From contig JADJCR010000005.1 in NCBI GenBank assembly GCA_016703125.1, positions 251,441 through 315,440 on the forward strand: DNA of 64,000 nt. Reading direction: 5' to 3'. The DNA is from Micrococcales bacterium. Lineage in GTDB: Bacteria; Actinomycetota; Actinomycetes; S36-B12; UBA10799. The stretch's first letter is position 1; each line of letters starts with the position of its first letter. A program made the translations under genes and the position numbers. The notes beneath the pieces were generated by a model, which worked only from the letters and a program-made list of their open reading frames with translations, made no database searches and had not been told where the DNA came from. Shown here piece after piece: positions 25,108 through 34,567 of this stretch.

Positions 25108-25991
25108 ACCGTCAACCCTAGGTCGCGGTAGACCCGCAACGTGGCTGTCGAACGGTTCAGCGTGTAGAAATGCAGACCCGGGGCACCGCCGGCCAGGAGT
25201 TGGGAACACAGGTGCGAGGCGTGCTCGACACCGAGGTCCACCACAGCCTGCGGGTCATCGGCGACGCGCTCGAACTGCTCGATCATGGGCGCCGGCAGTG
25301 GGGTGCCGGACAACTGCGCGAACCGCTGCAGTTGCCGGACATTGGTCACGGGCATGATGCCCGGGATGATCGGCATGGTCACGCCCGTGGCTTGGGCCGC
25401 GTCCACCAGCCGGAAGTAGGAGTCCGGGTCGAAGAAGAACTGGGTCATCGCAAAATCCGCGCCGCGATCCTGCTTGGACTTCAGAACCGTGACATCGGCC
25501 GCCAGCGACGGTGAGGACGGGTGCACGTCCGGGAACGCCGCCACCCCGATGCTGAAGTCGCCGAGCCGGGAGATCAGCCCGACGAGTTCGTCGGCGTGTT
25601 CCAGCCCGCCCGGAGTGGACACCCAGTGCGCCTCGGGGCCCCCCGGGGGATCCCCGCGCAGGGCCAGCACGTGATGGACCCCCGCGGCCGCGTAGGAAGC
25701 GATGACCGCCCGCAGTTCGGCCACCGTCGACCCCACGCACGTCAGGTGACCCATCGGGGTCAGCGTGGTCTCGTGGGCTATTTGCTGGGTGATCGCCACG
25801 GTGCGGTCCCGCGTCGAACCGCCGGCGCCGTACGTCACGGACACCAGATCCGGGTGCAGCGGTTCCAGCCGACGGATGGCGTCCCACAGCAGCGCGGTGC
25901 CGGCCTCGGTCTTCGGCGGGAAGAACTCGAACGAGAAGGACGTGCCGCCGGCGTCGATGCGCTCGCGCACGGACGAACGGATGGCGGGCAT
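25104..25991 (-). CDS. metF: 5,10-methylenetetrahydrofolate reductase
   Basis: FAD-containing cytoplasmic enzyme that supplies 5-methyl-THF for methionine synthesis; 295 aa, the bacterial length. Signatures: SFSFEFFPPKTEAG, LVSVTYGAGGSTRDRT, HLTCVGSTVAELR, HHVLALRGDPPGG, and GADFAMTQFFFDPDSYFRLV with the Gln-Phe-Phe substrate region. A -10-like TAGAAT (26001-26006) lies 9 nt upstream of the ATG. It is divergent from crtE with about 97 bp between, an arrangement also known for Mycobacterium metF/idsA. Confidence 0.95.
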   Translation of the reverse strand: MPAIRSSVRERIDAGGTSFSFEFFPPKTEAGTALLWDAIRRLEPLHPDLVSVTYGAGGSTRDRTVAITQQIAHETTLTPMGHLTCVGSTVAELRAVIASYAAAGVHHVLALRGDPPGGPEAHWVSTPGGLEHADELVGLISRLGDFSIGVAAFPDVHPSSPSLAADVTVLKSKQDRGADFAMTQFFFDPDSYFRLVDAAQATGVTMPIIPGIMPVTNVRQLQRFAQLSGTPLPAPMIEQFERVADDPQAVVDLGVEHASHLCSQLLAGGAPGLHFYTLNRSTATLRVYRDLGLTV

Positions 25992-26076
25992 GATTCACCG
26001 ATTCTAGGTCGGCCCTGACCTGGCTGCGCAGCCGCATGCCTGCCCATGCGCGGATGTGCACTTGGCTGCCAGCGCG

Positions 26077-26082
26077 TAGATT
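26077..26082 (+). promoter_or_regulatory. -10 element of crtE (leaderless)
   Basis: TAGATT ends 6 nt before the ATG at 26089; there is no ribosome binding site, so the crtE-crtI message is probably leaderless. Confidence 0.6.
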
Positions 26083-26088
26083 TGGGAC

Positions 26089-27168
26089 ATGCCGGAAACC
26101 GTCGCCGATATCGACGTCCTCCTCGCCGATCTGCGCGCGCATTTCGGCGACACGGTCGACCAGTTCGTGCGCGACCAAGTCGGGGTGCTGACTGCGATCA
26201 GTACTGATCTGCTCCCCCTGCTGGACACACTCAAGGACCTCCTCGACGGCGGCAAGCGTCTGCGGCCGACGTTCGCGTACTGGGGATGGCGCAGCGCCGG
26301 CGGCCGCCCGGACGGACCCATCCTGACCGCAGCGGCAGCGCTGGAGTTCCTGCAGGCCTGTGCACTGATCCACGACGATGTCATGGACGGATCCGACACC
26401 CGCCGCGGCAAGCCTGCCGCCCACCGACGGCTGGCGTCGATGCACCGGTCCCACGGTTACTTGGGCTCACCGGAGGATTTCGGCGTCGGCTCGGCGATCC
26501 TGCTCGGCGACCTCTGCCTGAGCTGGTCCGACGAGTTGCTGATGGCCAGCGGCCTGGACACCCCGGCCCTGGCCGCAGCCAAGCCCATCTTCGACGAGAT
26601 GCGCACCGAGCTCATGGCTGGGCAGTATCTCGACCTCCTCGAGCAGGTACGCGGAGAGTACGACCTCGACAACGCCCTGGTGGTCGCCCGCTACAAGTCG
26701 GCCAAATACACCGTGGAACGCCCCCTGCACATCGGTGCGGCAGCGGCGGGCGCGGACGCCGCCCACCTGCAGGCCCTCACGGACTTCGGGATCCCGGTCG
26801 GCGAGGCGTTCCAGCTGCGTGACGACCTGCTCGGGGTCTTCGGCGACCCGCAGGAGACCGGCAAACCCGCCGGTGACGACCTGCGCGAGGGCAAGCGCAC
26901 GGCACTGATCGCGCTGACCTGGAGCCGGGCCGACGCCATGCAGCGCGACCTGCTGCGCCGGCATCTCGGTGACCCGGCCATCACCGGCGCCATGGTCGAC
27001 CAGTTGCGCGATGTGATCACCGACACCGGTGCCCGGGCCGCGGTGGAAACCATGATCGACCAGCGGGCCGAGGCGGCTGCCACAGTGGTCGCGGCCATGG
27101 ACCTTGACGACACCACGCGGACCGCCTTCGACCGGCTGCTGGTCATGGCCACCCGCCGGAGCACGTGA
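26089..27168 (+). CDS. crtE: Geranylgeranyl diphosphate synthase
   Basis: Trans-isoprenyl diphosphate synthase, 359 aa. First Asp-rich motif DDVMD at residues 96-100 (LIHDDVMDGSDTRRG), second DDLLGVFGD from residue 245 and the GGKRLRP substrate motif near residue 55. Short-chain specificity (C15/C20) fits the family and the adjacent phytoene genes. It is homologous in position to M. tuberculosis idsA2, but its overlap with crtI assigns it to carotenoid synthesis. Its TGA overlaps the crtI start. Confidence 0.94.
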   Translation: MPETVADIDVLLADLRAHFGDTVDQFVRDQVGVLTAISTDLLPLLDTLKDLLDGGKRLRPTFAYWGWRSAGGRPDGPILTAAAALEFLQACALIHDDVMDGSDTRRGKPAAHRRLASMHRSHGYLGSPEDFGVGSAILLGDLCLSWSDELLMASGLDTPALAAAKPIFDEMRTELMAGQYLDLLEQVRGEYDLDNALVVARYKSAKYTVERPLHIGAAAAGADAAHLQALTDFGIPVGEAFQLRDDLLGVFGDPQETGKPAGDDLREGKRTALIALTWSRADAMQRDLLRRHLGDPAITGAMVDQLRDVITDTGARAAVETMIDQRAEAAATVVAAMDLDDTTRTAFDRLLVMATRRST

Positions 27169-28658
27169 TGTTCACCGTGCAGGGGGCGACCCAGCGAGTC
27201 GTCGTGGTCGGGGCGGGGCTGGCCGGGCTGTCAGCGGCACTGCGCCTGGCCGGGGCGGGCCGCGAGGTGGTCGTGCTCGAGCGGGAGCAGCGACCCGGCG
27301 GCCGCGCGGGCCGGCTGGAGATCGGCGGCTACTCCTTCGACACCGGACCCACGGTGCTGACCATGCCCGACCTCATCGAGGACGCCTTCGCGGCAGTGGG
27401 CGAGGACTACCGCGATTGGCTGGATCTGATCCCCCTCGACCCTGCGTATCGCGCCTTCTACCCCGACGGTTCCACCATGGACGTGTTCGCGGATCCCGAG
27501 CGGATGGCGGCGGAGATCGAGGCCCGGATCGGCCCCGGCGAGGCGGCCGGCTACCGCCGGTTCGTGGACTACGTGGCGCAGATGTACCGGCTGGAGATCC
27601 GCGACTTCATCGACCGCAACATCGACAGCCCGCTGGACCTGATCACCCCGAATCTCGCCCGACTCGTGGCGCTCGGCGGTTTCGGTCGCCTGCAGCGCCG
27701 CGTGGATTCCTTCTTGTCCGACCCGCGCACCCGGCGCCTGTTCTCGTTCCAGGCGATGTACGCCGGGCTGTCCCCCTACCGGGCGCTGGCGCTGTACTCG
27801 GTCATCTCCTACATGGATTCCGTGGCGGGGGTATTCCTCCCCCGCGGTGGCATGCACGCCCTGCCGGTGGCCATGGCCGACGCCGCGGTGAAGCACGGTG
27901 TCACGATCCACTACGGAGTCACGGTGGAGTCCGTGGAGACGGTCGGCGACCGGGCAACCGCCGTGATCACCACGGATGGTGACCGGTTCCCCGCCGACGC
28001 CGTCGTGCTCAACCCGGACCTGCCAGTCGCATACCGCGATCTGCTCGGCCTCGACGCCCGGCGGCTGGAGCGCCTCGACTACTCGCCGAGTTGTTGGCTC
28101 CTGCTCGCCGGGTCCTCTGCGCACTACTCGAAGATCGCGCACCACAACATCCACTTCGGCCGCGCGTGGCGGCAGTCGTTCGACGAGGTGCTCAGCGGCA
28201 ACCTCATGAGCGACCCGAGCTTCCTGGTGACCAACCCCACCCATACCGACCCCACCCTGGCGCCACCCGGCAAGCAGAGTTACTACGTCCTGTTCATCAC
28301 GCCGAACACCCGGGGCTCGGTGGCCTGGCCCAACCCGCGGTTCCAGGACGAGGCACTGCGGGTCATGGAAGAGCGCGGCTACACCGGCTTCAGCGACGCG
28401 ATCGAGGTGTCGGACATCACGGACCCGGCGGGGTGGCAGGCCCGCGGCATGGAGGCCGGCGCACCGTTCAGCGCCGCTCACTCACTGTTCCAGACCGGGC
28501 CGTTCCGTTCCGCCAACCACTGGGGAGCAAACGTGGTCTTCACCGGGTCAGGGACCCAGCCCGGCGTCGGGGTGCCAATGGTCCTTGTCAGTGGCCGGCT
28601 GGCTGCCGAACGGATCGTGGGGCCGGACCCCGCATACCGCTCGGCCGCTTGGCGCTGA
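27165..28658 (+). CDS. crtI: Phytoene desaturase CrtI
   Basis: FAD-dependent desaturase converting phytoene to lycopene or related polyenes; 497 aa and uninterrupted. N-terminal VVVVGAGLAGLSAALRLAGA and EREQRPGGRAGRLE bind FAD; YSFDTGPTVLTMPDL follows. The C-terminal NVVFTGSGTQPGVGVPMVLV is the conserved FAD-contacting bacterial CrtI signature. Start may be GTG 27165 (4-bp overlap with crtE) or ATG 27168 (1-bp overlap). It is co-transcribed with crtE; crtB lies 1.7 kb further on beyond an oppositely oriented mptA. Confidence 0.95.
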   Translation: MMFTVQGATQRVVVVGAGLAGLSAALRLAGAGREVVVLEREQRPGGRAGRLEIGGYSFDTGPTVLTMPDLIEDAFAAVGEDYRDWLDLIPLDPAYRAFYPDGSTMDVFADPERMAAEIEARIGPGEAAGYRRFVDYVAQMYRLEIRDFIDRNIDSPLDLITPNLARLVALGGFGRLQRRVDSFLSDPRTRRLFSFQAMYAGLSPYRALALYSVISYMDSVAGVFLPRGGMHALPVAMADAAVKHGVTIHYGVTVESVETVGDRATAVITTDGDRFPADAVVLNPDLPVAYRDLLGLDARRLERLDYSPSCWLLLAGSSAHYSKIAHHNIHFGRAWRQSFDEVLSGNLMSDPSFLVTNPTHTDPTLAPPGKQSYYVLFITPNTRGSVAWPNPRFQDEALRVMEERGYTGFSDAIEVSDITDPAGWQARGMEAGAPFSAAHSLFQTGPFRSANHWGANVVFTGSGTQPGVGVPMVLVSGRLAAERIVGPDPAYRSAAWR

Positions 28659-28692
28659 CGCACGCGGCCGACGGGCTTGCGGCGCCCGGGCT

Positions 28693-30233
28693 TCAGTCCC
28701 GTCGCGCCCCGAGAATCACCATCTGCCGGAACCGGGCTTGTGCGGGTTGATCGTCGGGCACCAGCCCCGGATCGTCTCCGTCGCCGAGCAACAGCACCCG
28801 CTCCCGTGGCGAAGCCCACACGATCAAGGCCAGCAGTCCGGCCACGAGCAGCAGGCCGAGGCCGTCACCGAACTCGAACAGCGCGTCACTGGTGGCACTG
28901 GTCCCGGCGACACCATGCAGAGTCAGCACGGCCGTCAACAGCAGCGTTGCGTGCAGATACCTGGCGGCCATGCCAGTAGCAACCAGCAACGGCAGAGCCC
29001 ACAGCAGGTACCAGGGCTGAACCACGGGACCCAGCAGGACCACGGTGAGCAGCGCCAGGCCAGCGCCGCGCACCCCGGATCTGCCCTCCGGCTTCAGGAC
29101 CAGCCAGGCCAGCAGCCCCACCGCCACCAGACCCGCCAGACCCCGGGTCACCACCACGGTGAGGTCCACGTGGTCGCCGAGTCCGACGGCGCGCACAGCA
29201 CCCCGACCACCATGCCGACCGCCGTCGGCGGTGACAGCCACGTCCTGATCGCACCCGGTGTCGACAACGCCGCGATCCACCCCAGCCCGGTCCCGGAAAC
29301 CAACCCGAGCCCGACGACCACGACACCCGCTACCGCCCCGGACGCCAGCCAGCACCGGATCCGGTCCCACCATCCGGCGTGCACCCCGGCCCATATCAAC
29401 CCGATGAAAGGCAAGGCCACCAGGGCGATGGGTTTGATCGCCACACCGACGGCCAGCGCCAGGGTGCCCGCGATCGGGTGGTAGTCCACGGCCCACAACA
29501 GCCCCACCACCACCGCCGCCGCCATCAGTGCGTCGTTGTGTGCACCGGCCACGAAGTGCATGATCACCAGGGGGTTGAGCACCGCCAGCCACAGCGCCTT
29601 CGGCGCACTGATGCCGTGCCGCTGCGCCAGTGCCGGCACCGCCACCGCCAGGATCGCCACCGCCAGGACCGCCCACAAGCGGAAGGCGATCGCGGCCCAC
29701 ACCGGGTGCGGGCCCACGAACTGCGCCACGCCGCGCTCGATGAGCAGGAACAACGGGCCGTAGGGCGTGGGCGACTCGGCCCACAGGGGATCGGCTCCGT
29801 CGTTGAACCACCCGGACTCGGCGGCCACACCCACGTCATAGGGATTGAGCCCCTCGATCAGCAACTTGCCCTGCGTGAAGTACGCATAGACGTCCCTGCT
29901 GAACAGCGGTGGCGTGAGCAGGAGCGGCGCACACCAGGCGACCAGGGTCCACCACAGAGGTGTCAGCTTCTCGATCCTGCCTCGCAGGACGTCGTAACCG
30001 AGCACCAACCAGGCCTGCAGCACCAGCGCCATGCCGACGATCACGCAGAATCTCGCAAGCGCCACACCCACTCCGGGCGACCGCAGCGCCTCGACGACGG
30101 GGTTGCCGTACAACGCGGTGTTGACCGGCAGCCACCCCACCCCCAGCGACCCGATGGCCACGATGATGGATCCGACCAGACCGACCACGACGTAGTGGAC
30201 GAAGAACGAGTGCCGTCGGGGCGCGTCGGTCAC
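28693..30233 (-). CDS. mptA: Polyprenol-phosphomannose alpha-1,6-mannosyltransferase, MptA/MptB-like (frameshifted)
   Basis: GT-C mannosyltransferase with about 12 membrane helices, roughly 513 aa in total, that extends lipomannan cores in mycobacteria. Family signature: SRDVYAYFTQGKLLIEGLNP followed by YDVGVAA and ADPLWAESPTPYGPLFLLIE, with HFVAGAHNDALMAA and AIKPIALVALPF later. One frame change near 29190 joins GMVVGVLCA to VGLGDHVDLTVVVTRGLA. GTG 30233 with GGAGG about 11 nt upstream gives the start near TDAPRRHSFF; a longer in-frame ATG at 30329 approaches the divergent crtB promoter and is less likely. Context (idsA-like, pknL, metF) matches mptA of M. tuberculosis. Confidence 0.85.
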
Positions 30234-30360
30234 ATCCACGACGCCCTCCAGCCCCGAGCCCGCAAGTCCATGCCCGCCTCCGGGCTCAATCCTGACATGC
30301 CCCGCCGCATCGGTGCGCCCAGCGCCCATCACCCCATGTGGCACCGACCGGTGCTCACGA

Positions 30361-30366
30361 GACAAT
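30361..30366 (+). promoter_or_regulatory. -10 element of crtB (leaderless)
   Basis: GACAAT ends 6 nt before the GTG at 30373; no ribosome binding site is visible. Weaker match to TANNNT than the others. Confidence 0.45.
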
Positions 30367-30372
30367 GATTGC

Positions 30373-31278
30373 GTGTCGAACAGGGAGTTGCTGGCAGCGG
30401 GGATCACCGACCCGGTGCTGCAGGCCTCATACCGTCGCTGCCGGCGCCTCAACGCCGAGCACGGAAAGACGTACTTCCTGGCCACACGTCTGCTCCCGCC
30501 GGCCAAACGACCGTTCGTCCATGCCCTCTACGGTCTGGCCCGCTACGCCGACGAGATCGTCGACGCGATCGACCCGGCGTTCACCGCCCAGCAACGCTCC
30601 GAGGCCCTGGGCCACTGGTCCGAGCGCTTCCTGACCGACCTGGCGCGTGGGCACAGCGAGGACCCGGTGGCAGCGGCCGCGGTGGACACCGCTGTTCGCT
30701 GGACCATTCCTGCCGAGCACTTCGAGGCGTTCTTCCACTCGATGCGCATGGATCTGACCGTGGAGTCCTACGCGACCTTCGAGGAGCTCACCGAGTACTT
30801 TTACGGGTCGGCGGCCGTGATCGGTGTGCAGATGGTCCCGATCCTCGAGCCCCGCAGCGACCGGGCGTACGAGCATGCCCGTGATCTGGGAATCGCCTTC
30901 CAGTTGGCGAACTTCATCCGCGATGTGGGCGAGGACCTGCAGCGTGGCCGCATCTACCTGCCGCTGGCCGAGCTCGCCGCCCATGGGGTGACCCCGGCCG
31001 ACGTGCGGGCCCGCCGCGTCGACGACAACTGGCGGGAGGCACTTGCCGAACAGATCGGCCGGGTCCGTCAGTTACAGGCCCGCGCGAATCCCGGTATCGG
31101 CATGCTGGCTGCGGACTCCCAGCCGTGCATTGCCGCGGCAAGCGAGTTGTACTGCGGGATCGTCGACGAGGTCGAGGCCAACGACTACGACGTGTTCACC
31201 AGGCGCGCCAGGGTGCCGTGGTCTCGGCGACTCGCAGTGGCTGGCCCCGCAGCCGCCAGAGCCTTACGGGCCCGTTGA
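30373..31278 (+). CDS. crtB: Phytoene synthase CrtB
   Basis: Condenses two GGPP to 15-cis-phytoene; 301 aa. The two Asp-rich motifs are present: YADEIVDAID (near residue 60) and NFIRDVGEDLQRGRIYLP (near residue 180), with the squalene/phytoene synthase signature YFYGSAAVIGVQMVPI before them. GTG 30373 gives the standard start SNRELLAAGI; an in-frame extension to 30313 is not conserved. Its last 15 bp overlap the convergent crtYd gene. Confidence 0.94.
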   Translation: MSNRELLAAGITDPVLQASYRRCRRLNAEHGKTYFLATRLLPPAKRPFVHALYGLARYADEIVDAIDPAFTAQQRSEALGHWSERFLTDLARGHSEDPVAAAAVDTAVRWTIPAEHFEAFFHSMRMDLTVESYATFEELTEYFYGSAAVIGVQMVPILEPRSDRAYEHARDLGIAFQLANFIRDVGEDLQRGRIYLPLAELAAHGVTPADVRARRVDDNWREALAEQIGRVRQLQARANPGIGMLAADSQPCIAAASELYCGIVDEVEANDYDVFTRRARVPWSRRLAVAGPAAARALRAR

Positions 31279-31656
31279 GCGGGGACGTTCCCAGACAGGT
31301 GGGCCTGACACCGGTTCCCGCTGCACGCCCCGACGGCCCCAGTAGATCCACAGCACCTGCGACCACAGGACCATGGCGAAGCCGAACAGCAGATCCTCAG
31401 CCGGCGCGAAGGCGATCCTGCCGTCGCCGAGGAACGGCGGCAGGCCGTCCTCCGGACTCGAGGAGCCCACGATGACGGCACCGTCGTAGTGCACGGTGCC
31501 GCTGGCGGTGAGCACGCCGTTGGACAGCAACTGGAAGAACAGGATGATCGCGTAGGAGACCCAGAAGACCCGCCGGCCGACAAGCCGGGTGCGCAACCCG
31601 AGATCGAGGAGAACCGCCGCAGCGACCGCGCACATGGCGATCTGCGTGTAGGTCAT
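31264..31656 (-). CDS. crtYd: Lycopene cyclase subunit, CrtYd-type
   Basis: 130-aa membrane protein with three helices, the second half of the heterodimeric lycopene cyclase of Gram-positive bacteria. Family motifs: VFWVSYAIILFFQLLSNGVL with TASGTVHYDG, and PAEDLLFGFAMVLWSQVLW, the acidic patch (PAED) thought to be catalytic. ATG 31656 overlaps the crtYc TGA (ATGA), as is usual for this pair. Whether the product has beta- or epsilon-rings, or C50-type chemistry, is not decided; no crtEb-like prenyltransferase is seen, so C40 is favoured. Confidence 0.88.
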   Translation of the reverse strand: MTYTQIAMCAVAAAVLLDLGLRTRLVGRRVFWVSYAIILFFQLLSNGVLTASGTVHYDGAVIVGSSSPEDGLPPFLGDGRIAFAPAEDLLFGFAMVLWSQVLWIYWGRRGVQREPVSGPPVWERPRSTGP

Positions 31657-31967
31657 GGCTGCTCGTCCCCCGCCGGCCACCGGCGCACGGCCCGCACTGC
31701 CTCCAGGCTCAGGATCCCGGCGATCGGCACCACGATGAAGAACAGGAGTTCCTCCACGGGCAGGATCCCCAGGTTCAGCCCGGTCATGCGATGGAAGTGC
31801 CAGTGCCCCCGGGCGATCGCGTACCAGTCCCAGACCACGAGCGGCACCAGGGTGAAGGCCAGTGTCAGCAGCAGCCGCCGCCAGCGCCGGAACACCCGGG
31901 TGCGCACGACGATCTCCAACCAGGTGCTGGCCAGGAGGATCCCAGCCAGCACCGCCAGGTAGATCAC
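31653..31967 (-). CDS. crtYc: Lycopene cyclase subunit, CrtYc-type
   Basis: 104-aa membrane protein with three helices, partner of CrtYd. Motifs: VPLVVWDWYAIARGHWHFH and GILPVEELLFFIVVPIAGIL; PVEE is the conserved acidic motif of this cyclase class. GTG 31967 overlaps the TGA of the upstream PPOX-fold gene (GTGA). The two cyclase genes lie opposite crtB, converging on it. Confidence 0.88.
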   Translation of the reverse strand: MIYLAVLAGILLASTWLEIVVRTRVFRRWRRLLLTLAFTLVPLVVWDWYAIARGHWHFHRMTGLNLGILPVEELLFFIVVPIAGILSLEAVRAVRRWPAGDEQP

Positions 31968-32431
31968 TGCTGAGCCAGTTTCCGGTGGTCCCAGGAGACC
32001 ACCTGCGCCAGCGGCAGACTCATGGCGACCTGCTTGGGGGCCTTTTCGCGGTAGGCGGCCTCGAGCGCCGGGAGGTGCGCGGAGTCGACACCTTCGTACT
32101 TGACCATGAGCCTTGCTGCGACCCAGCAGATCCGGTCGACGTCCTCGGAGATCCCGAGGTCGCCGGTGATCTGCACCCCCTGCAGTTCGAGGTAGCGCGC
32201 GCCGGTCTCCAGCAGCGCGCAGCACCGCGGGTCCCGCCGGGCGTTGTGGACCTTCTGGCTCTTGGCGTACGTGCGCATCCAGATCCGGTCGCCATCCACC
32301 ACGTACCACATGGGCGTGATGTCGGGGTATCCATCCGGGCCGTTGAGGGCGATCTGGATGTTCCCGCCATCGTCCAGGAAGGACCGGATCTCCTGCTCGG
32401 TCATGGCAATCTCGCTGCGCTTGTTGGACAT
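31964..32431 (-). CDS. Pyridoxamine 5'-phosphate oxidase-fold protein
   Basis: Split-barrel flavin- or F420-binding protein, about 155 aa. The first strands IQIALNGPDGYPDITPMWYV and DGDRIWMRTYAKSQKVHNAR with DPRCCALLETG are typical of the PPOX/F420-dependent family. Substrate is unknown. In-frame ATGs at 32467, 32431 and 32404 are possible; 32431 has a CATGAT hexamer 6 nt upstream. Because crtYc and crtYd follow with 4-bp overlaps, a role in pigment redox chemistry is conceivable but not shown. Divergent from pknL. Confidence 0.8.
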   Translation of the reverse strand: MSNKRSEIAMTEQEIRSFLDDGGNIQIALNGPDGYPDITPMWYVVDGDRIWMRTYAKSQKVHNARRDPRCCALLETGARYLELQGVQITGDLGISEDVDRICWVAARLMVKYEGVDSAHLPALEAAYREKAPKQVAMSLPLAQVVSWDHRKLAQQ

Positions 32432-32479
32432 GTGCCCATCATGTCCGGCCATCGCGACGGGCGACACTGCAGGCGAAAG

Positions 32480-32485
32480 TACACT
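32480..32485 (+). promoter_or_regulatory. -10 element of pknL (leaderless)
   Basis: TACACT ends 8 nt before the GTG at 32494; no ribosome binding site is present. Confidence 0.55.
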
Positions 32486-32493
32486 TGGTTCTC

Positions 32494-34438
32494 GTGCGCA
32501 CCAGTTCGGATCTCTGTGGTCGCGTACTCGACGCGCGGTACCGGAGTGGACCGCGTGGTCGCCACCGGCGGGATGGGCACCGTCTTCGAGGGCTTCGACA
32601 ACCGGCTCGAGCGGGTTGTCGCCGTCAAGGTGATGAACGACGATCTCGTCTACGAACCCGGATTCACTGAGCGGTTCGTCACCGAGGCGCGCGCTGCCGC
32701 ACGACTATCGGATCCCCACGTGGTGGCCGTTTACGACCGCGGGCGCACCGCCGACGCGGTCTACCTGGTGATGGAATACGTGCCCGGGCGCACGCTGCGC
32801 CGGGAGCTCACCTTCGGAGGCCGGGTGCCGGTGGCCCGCGCCCTGGACATCCTCACCGCGGTGCTCAAGGGTCTGCAGGCGGCCCACTCGGCTGGATTCG
32901 TGCACGGCGACATCAAGCCGGAGAACGTGCTGCTCGCCGATCGTGGTGACGTCAAAGTCACCGACTTCGGGCTGGCCCGCGCCATTGAGGACGGCGACCA
33001 CCGCGCGTCATTGCTGCTCGGAACCGCCGCCTACCTGGCCCCTGAGCAGGCGTCCGACCGTACCCCGGATCCACGCAGTGACCTGTACAGCACCGGCATC
33101 TTGCTGTTCGAGATGCTCACCGGCCACGTGCCTTTCCGTGCCGACACCCCCGATGACGTGCTCGCCCTGCACCAGACGCAGACGGTCCCCGATCCCAGCA
33201 CCTTCGTGGAAGTCGACCGCGGCATCGACGCATTGTGCCGCAAGGCGACCGCCAGGAACCCCGCCGACCGCTACCAGAGTGCCACCGAGATGCTCATCGC
33301 CGTGTCCGGTCTGCGCCGGGAGGCCGACCCGCACGCCCCCGCCCCCGTACGCCGCGACGCAGCACCTGTCGTGGCCGCAGCGCCGGCCATGGTGATCCCC
33401 GACACCCTGGTGGTGCAGGCCGACCCGGTCGGGCCACCCCCCATGCCAGTCGTCGAGAAGGAGGCGCCCGACACGACTCCCCCGAGTCCGGCGGTCGCGG
33501 TGGTCGGGCCGCCGCCACCTCCGGTCGCCACGACGCCACCCCCGCGGCACCGCCGCCGCGGGCGTTTCCTGGGCCTGTTGCTGGTCATGGTGCTGGCCGG
33601 CGTTGTCGGCTACTTCGCGTGGCAACTGGGCACCACCCAGACCATGGACACCCCGAAACTGGTGGGCCTGACCCGCAGCGAGGCACTGGCGACCCTGAAC
33701 GAGGTCGGGCTGACCATGCGCGTCACGGATGAGCAGTATTCCGAGAAGCGCGAGGCCGGCACGATCATCAGCAGTGATCCGTCCGCGGGCGAGAAGGTGG
33801 CAGCCGACGGGACCGTTTCCGTGGTGCTGTCCAAGGGCCCCGAGCGCTACCGAGTGCCCAAGGTGCGAGGCATGGACCAGGCCTCCGCCGGCAAGGCCCT
33901 CGAGGCGGTGAACCTCAAACCCGGGCAGGTCCTGCAGGACTACAGCCGGAAGGTGCCCGCCGGCATGGTGATCCGCACCAAACCCGCGGCCGGTACGCCG
34001 CTCAAGCGGGATACCACGGTGGCCTTGACGATCTCGCTGGGCCCCGAGCCGGTCGTGGTCCCGGATGTCCGGAACATGACCGTCTCGCAGGCTCAGGCGA
34101 CCCTGATCGGCGGCGGGTTGAAGCCCCGGACGGTGGAGCGGTTCGATGAGAACGTGCCGTTCGGCCAGATCATCGGCACCGACCCGACCAGTGGCACCAC
34201 TGCCTACCGCGGGGACAAGGTGCGGGTCTACGTCTCGAAGGGCTCGCAGTACATCCCCGTCCCCAGCGTCGTAGGGATGGACACCGAATCGGCGCGTGCC
34301 ACGCTCGAGGACGCCGGTTTCGAGGTGCAGACCCAGGAGCAGTTCGGCGTGACGATCGCCAACAGGGTCATCTCCCAGGACCCGGGGGGCGGATCGCCGG
34401 CCACACGCGGAGCGCTGGTGACGCTGACGATCACCTGA
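32494..34438 (+). CDS. pknL: PASTA-containing Ser/Thr protein kinase, PknL-like (frameshifted)
   Basis: Membrane kinase, about 648 aa: N-terminal kinase domain, Pro-rich linker, one membrane helix (FLGLLLVMVLAGVVGYFAW) and four extracellular PASTA repeats that in relatives bind peptidoglycan fragments. Kinase motifs: ATGGMGTVFEGF, VAVKVM, DFGLARA, GTAAYLAPEQ. The catalytic loop reads HGDIKPEN, with Gly (32906-32908) where HRD is usual. The start RTSSDLCGRVLDARYR is in one frame and VDRVVATGGMG in another; the break is at 32540-32550. Position between mptA and aroG matches PknL of M. tuberculosis, and corynebacterial PknL also carries PASTA repeats. The mycobacterial partner Rv2175c is not seen here. 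Confidence 0.88.
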
Positions 34439-34465
34439 CCCGGGTGGTCCCGGATCCGGGCACCG

Positions 34466-34548
34466 GAAGGCGGGAGCGAAACGGACAGCCGGGAGCCAAA
34501 AAGACCGGTTGGAACGCTCCCCGGTAGTGGCACCTCTCCCACCTTGAG
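34466..34548 (+). repeat. Four-arm intergenic element, tandem copy a
   Basis: AAGGCGGGAGCGA and CCGGGAGCC (5' arms), then CGCTCCCCGG and CTCTCCCACCTT (3' arms). Here the arms nest: the outer pair closes the element and the inner pair forms a hairpin over AAAAAGACCGGTTGGAA. It is repeated 102 bp further on. Confidence 0.85.
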
Positions 34549-34567
34549 CTAGCCACCCCGGCCACCG

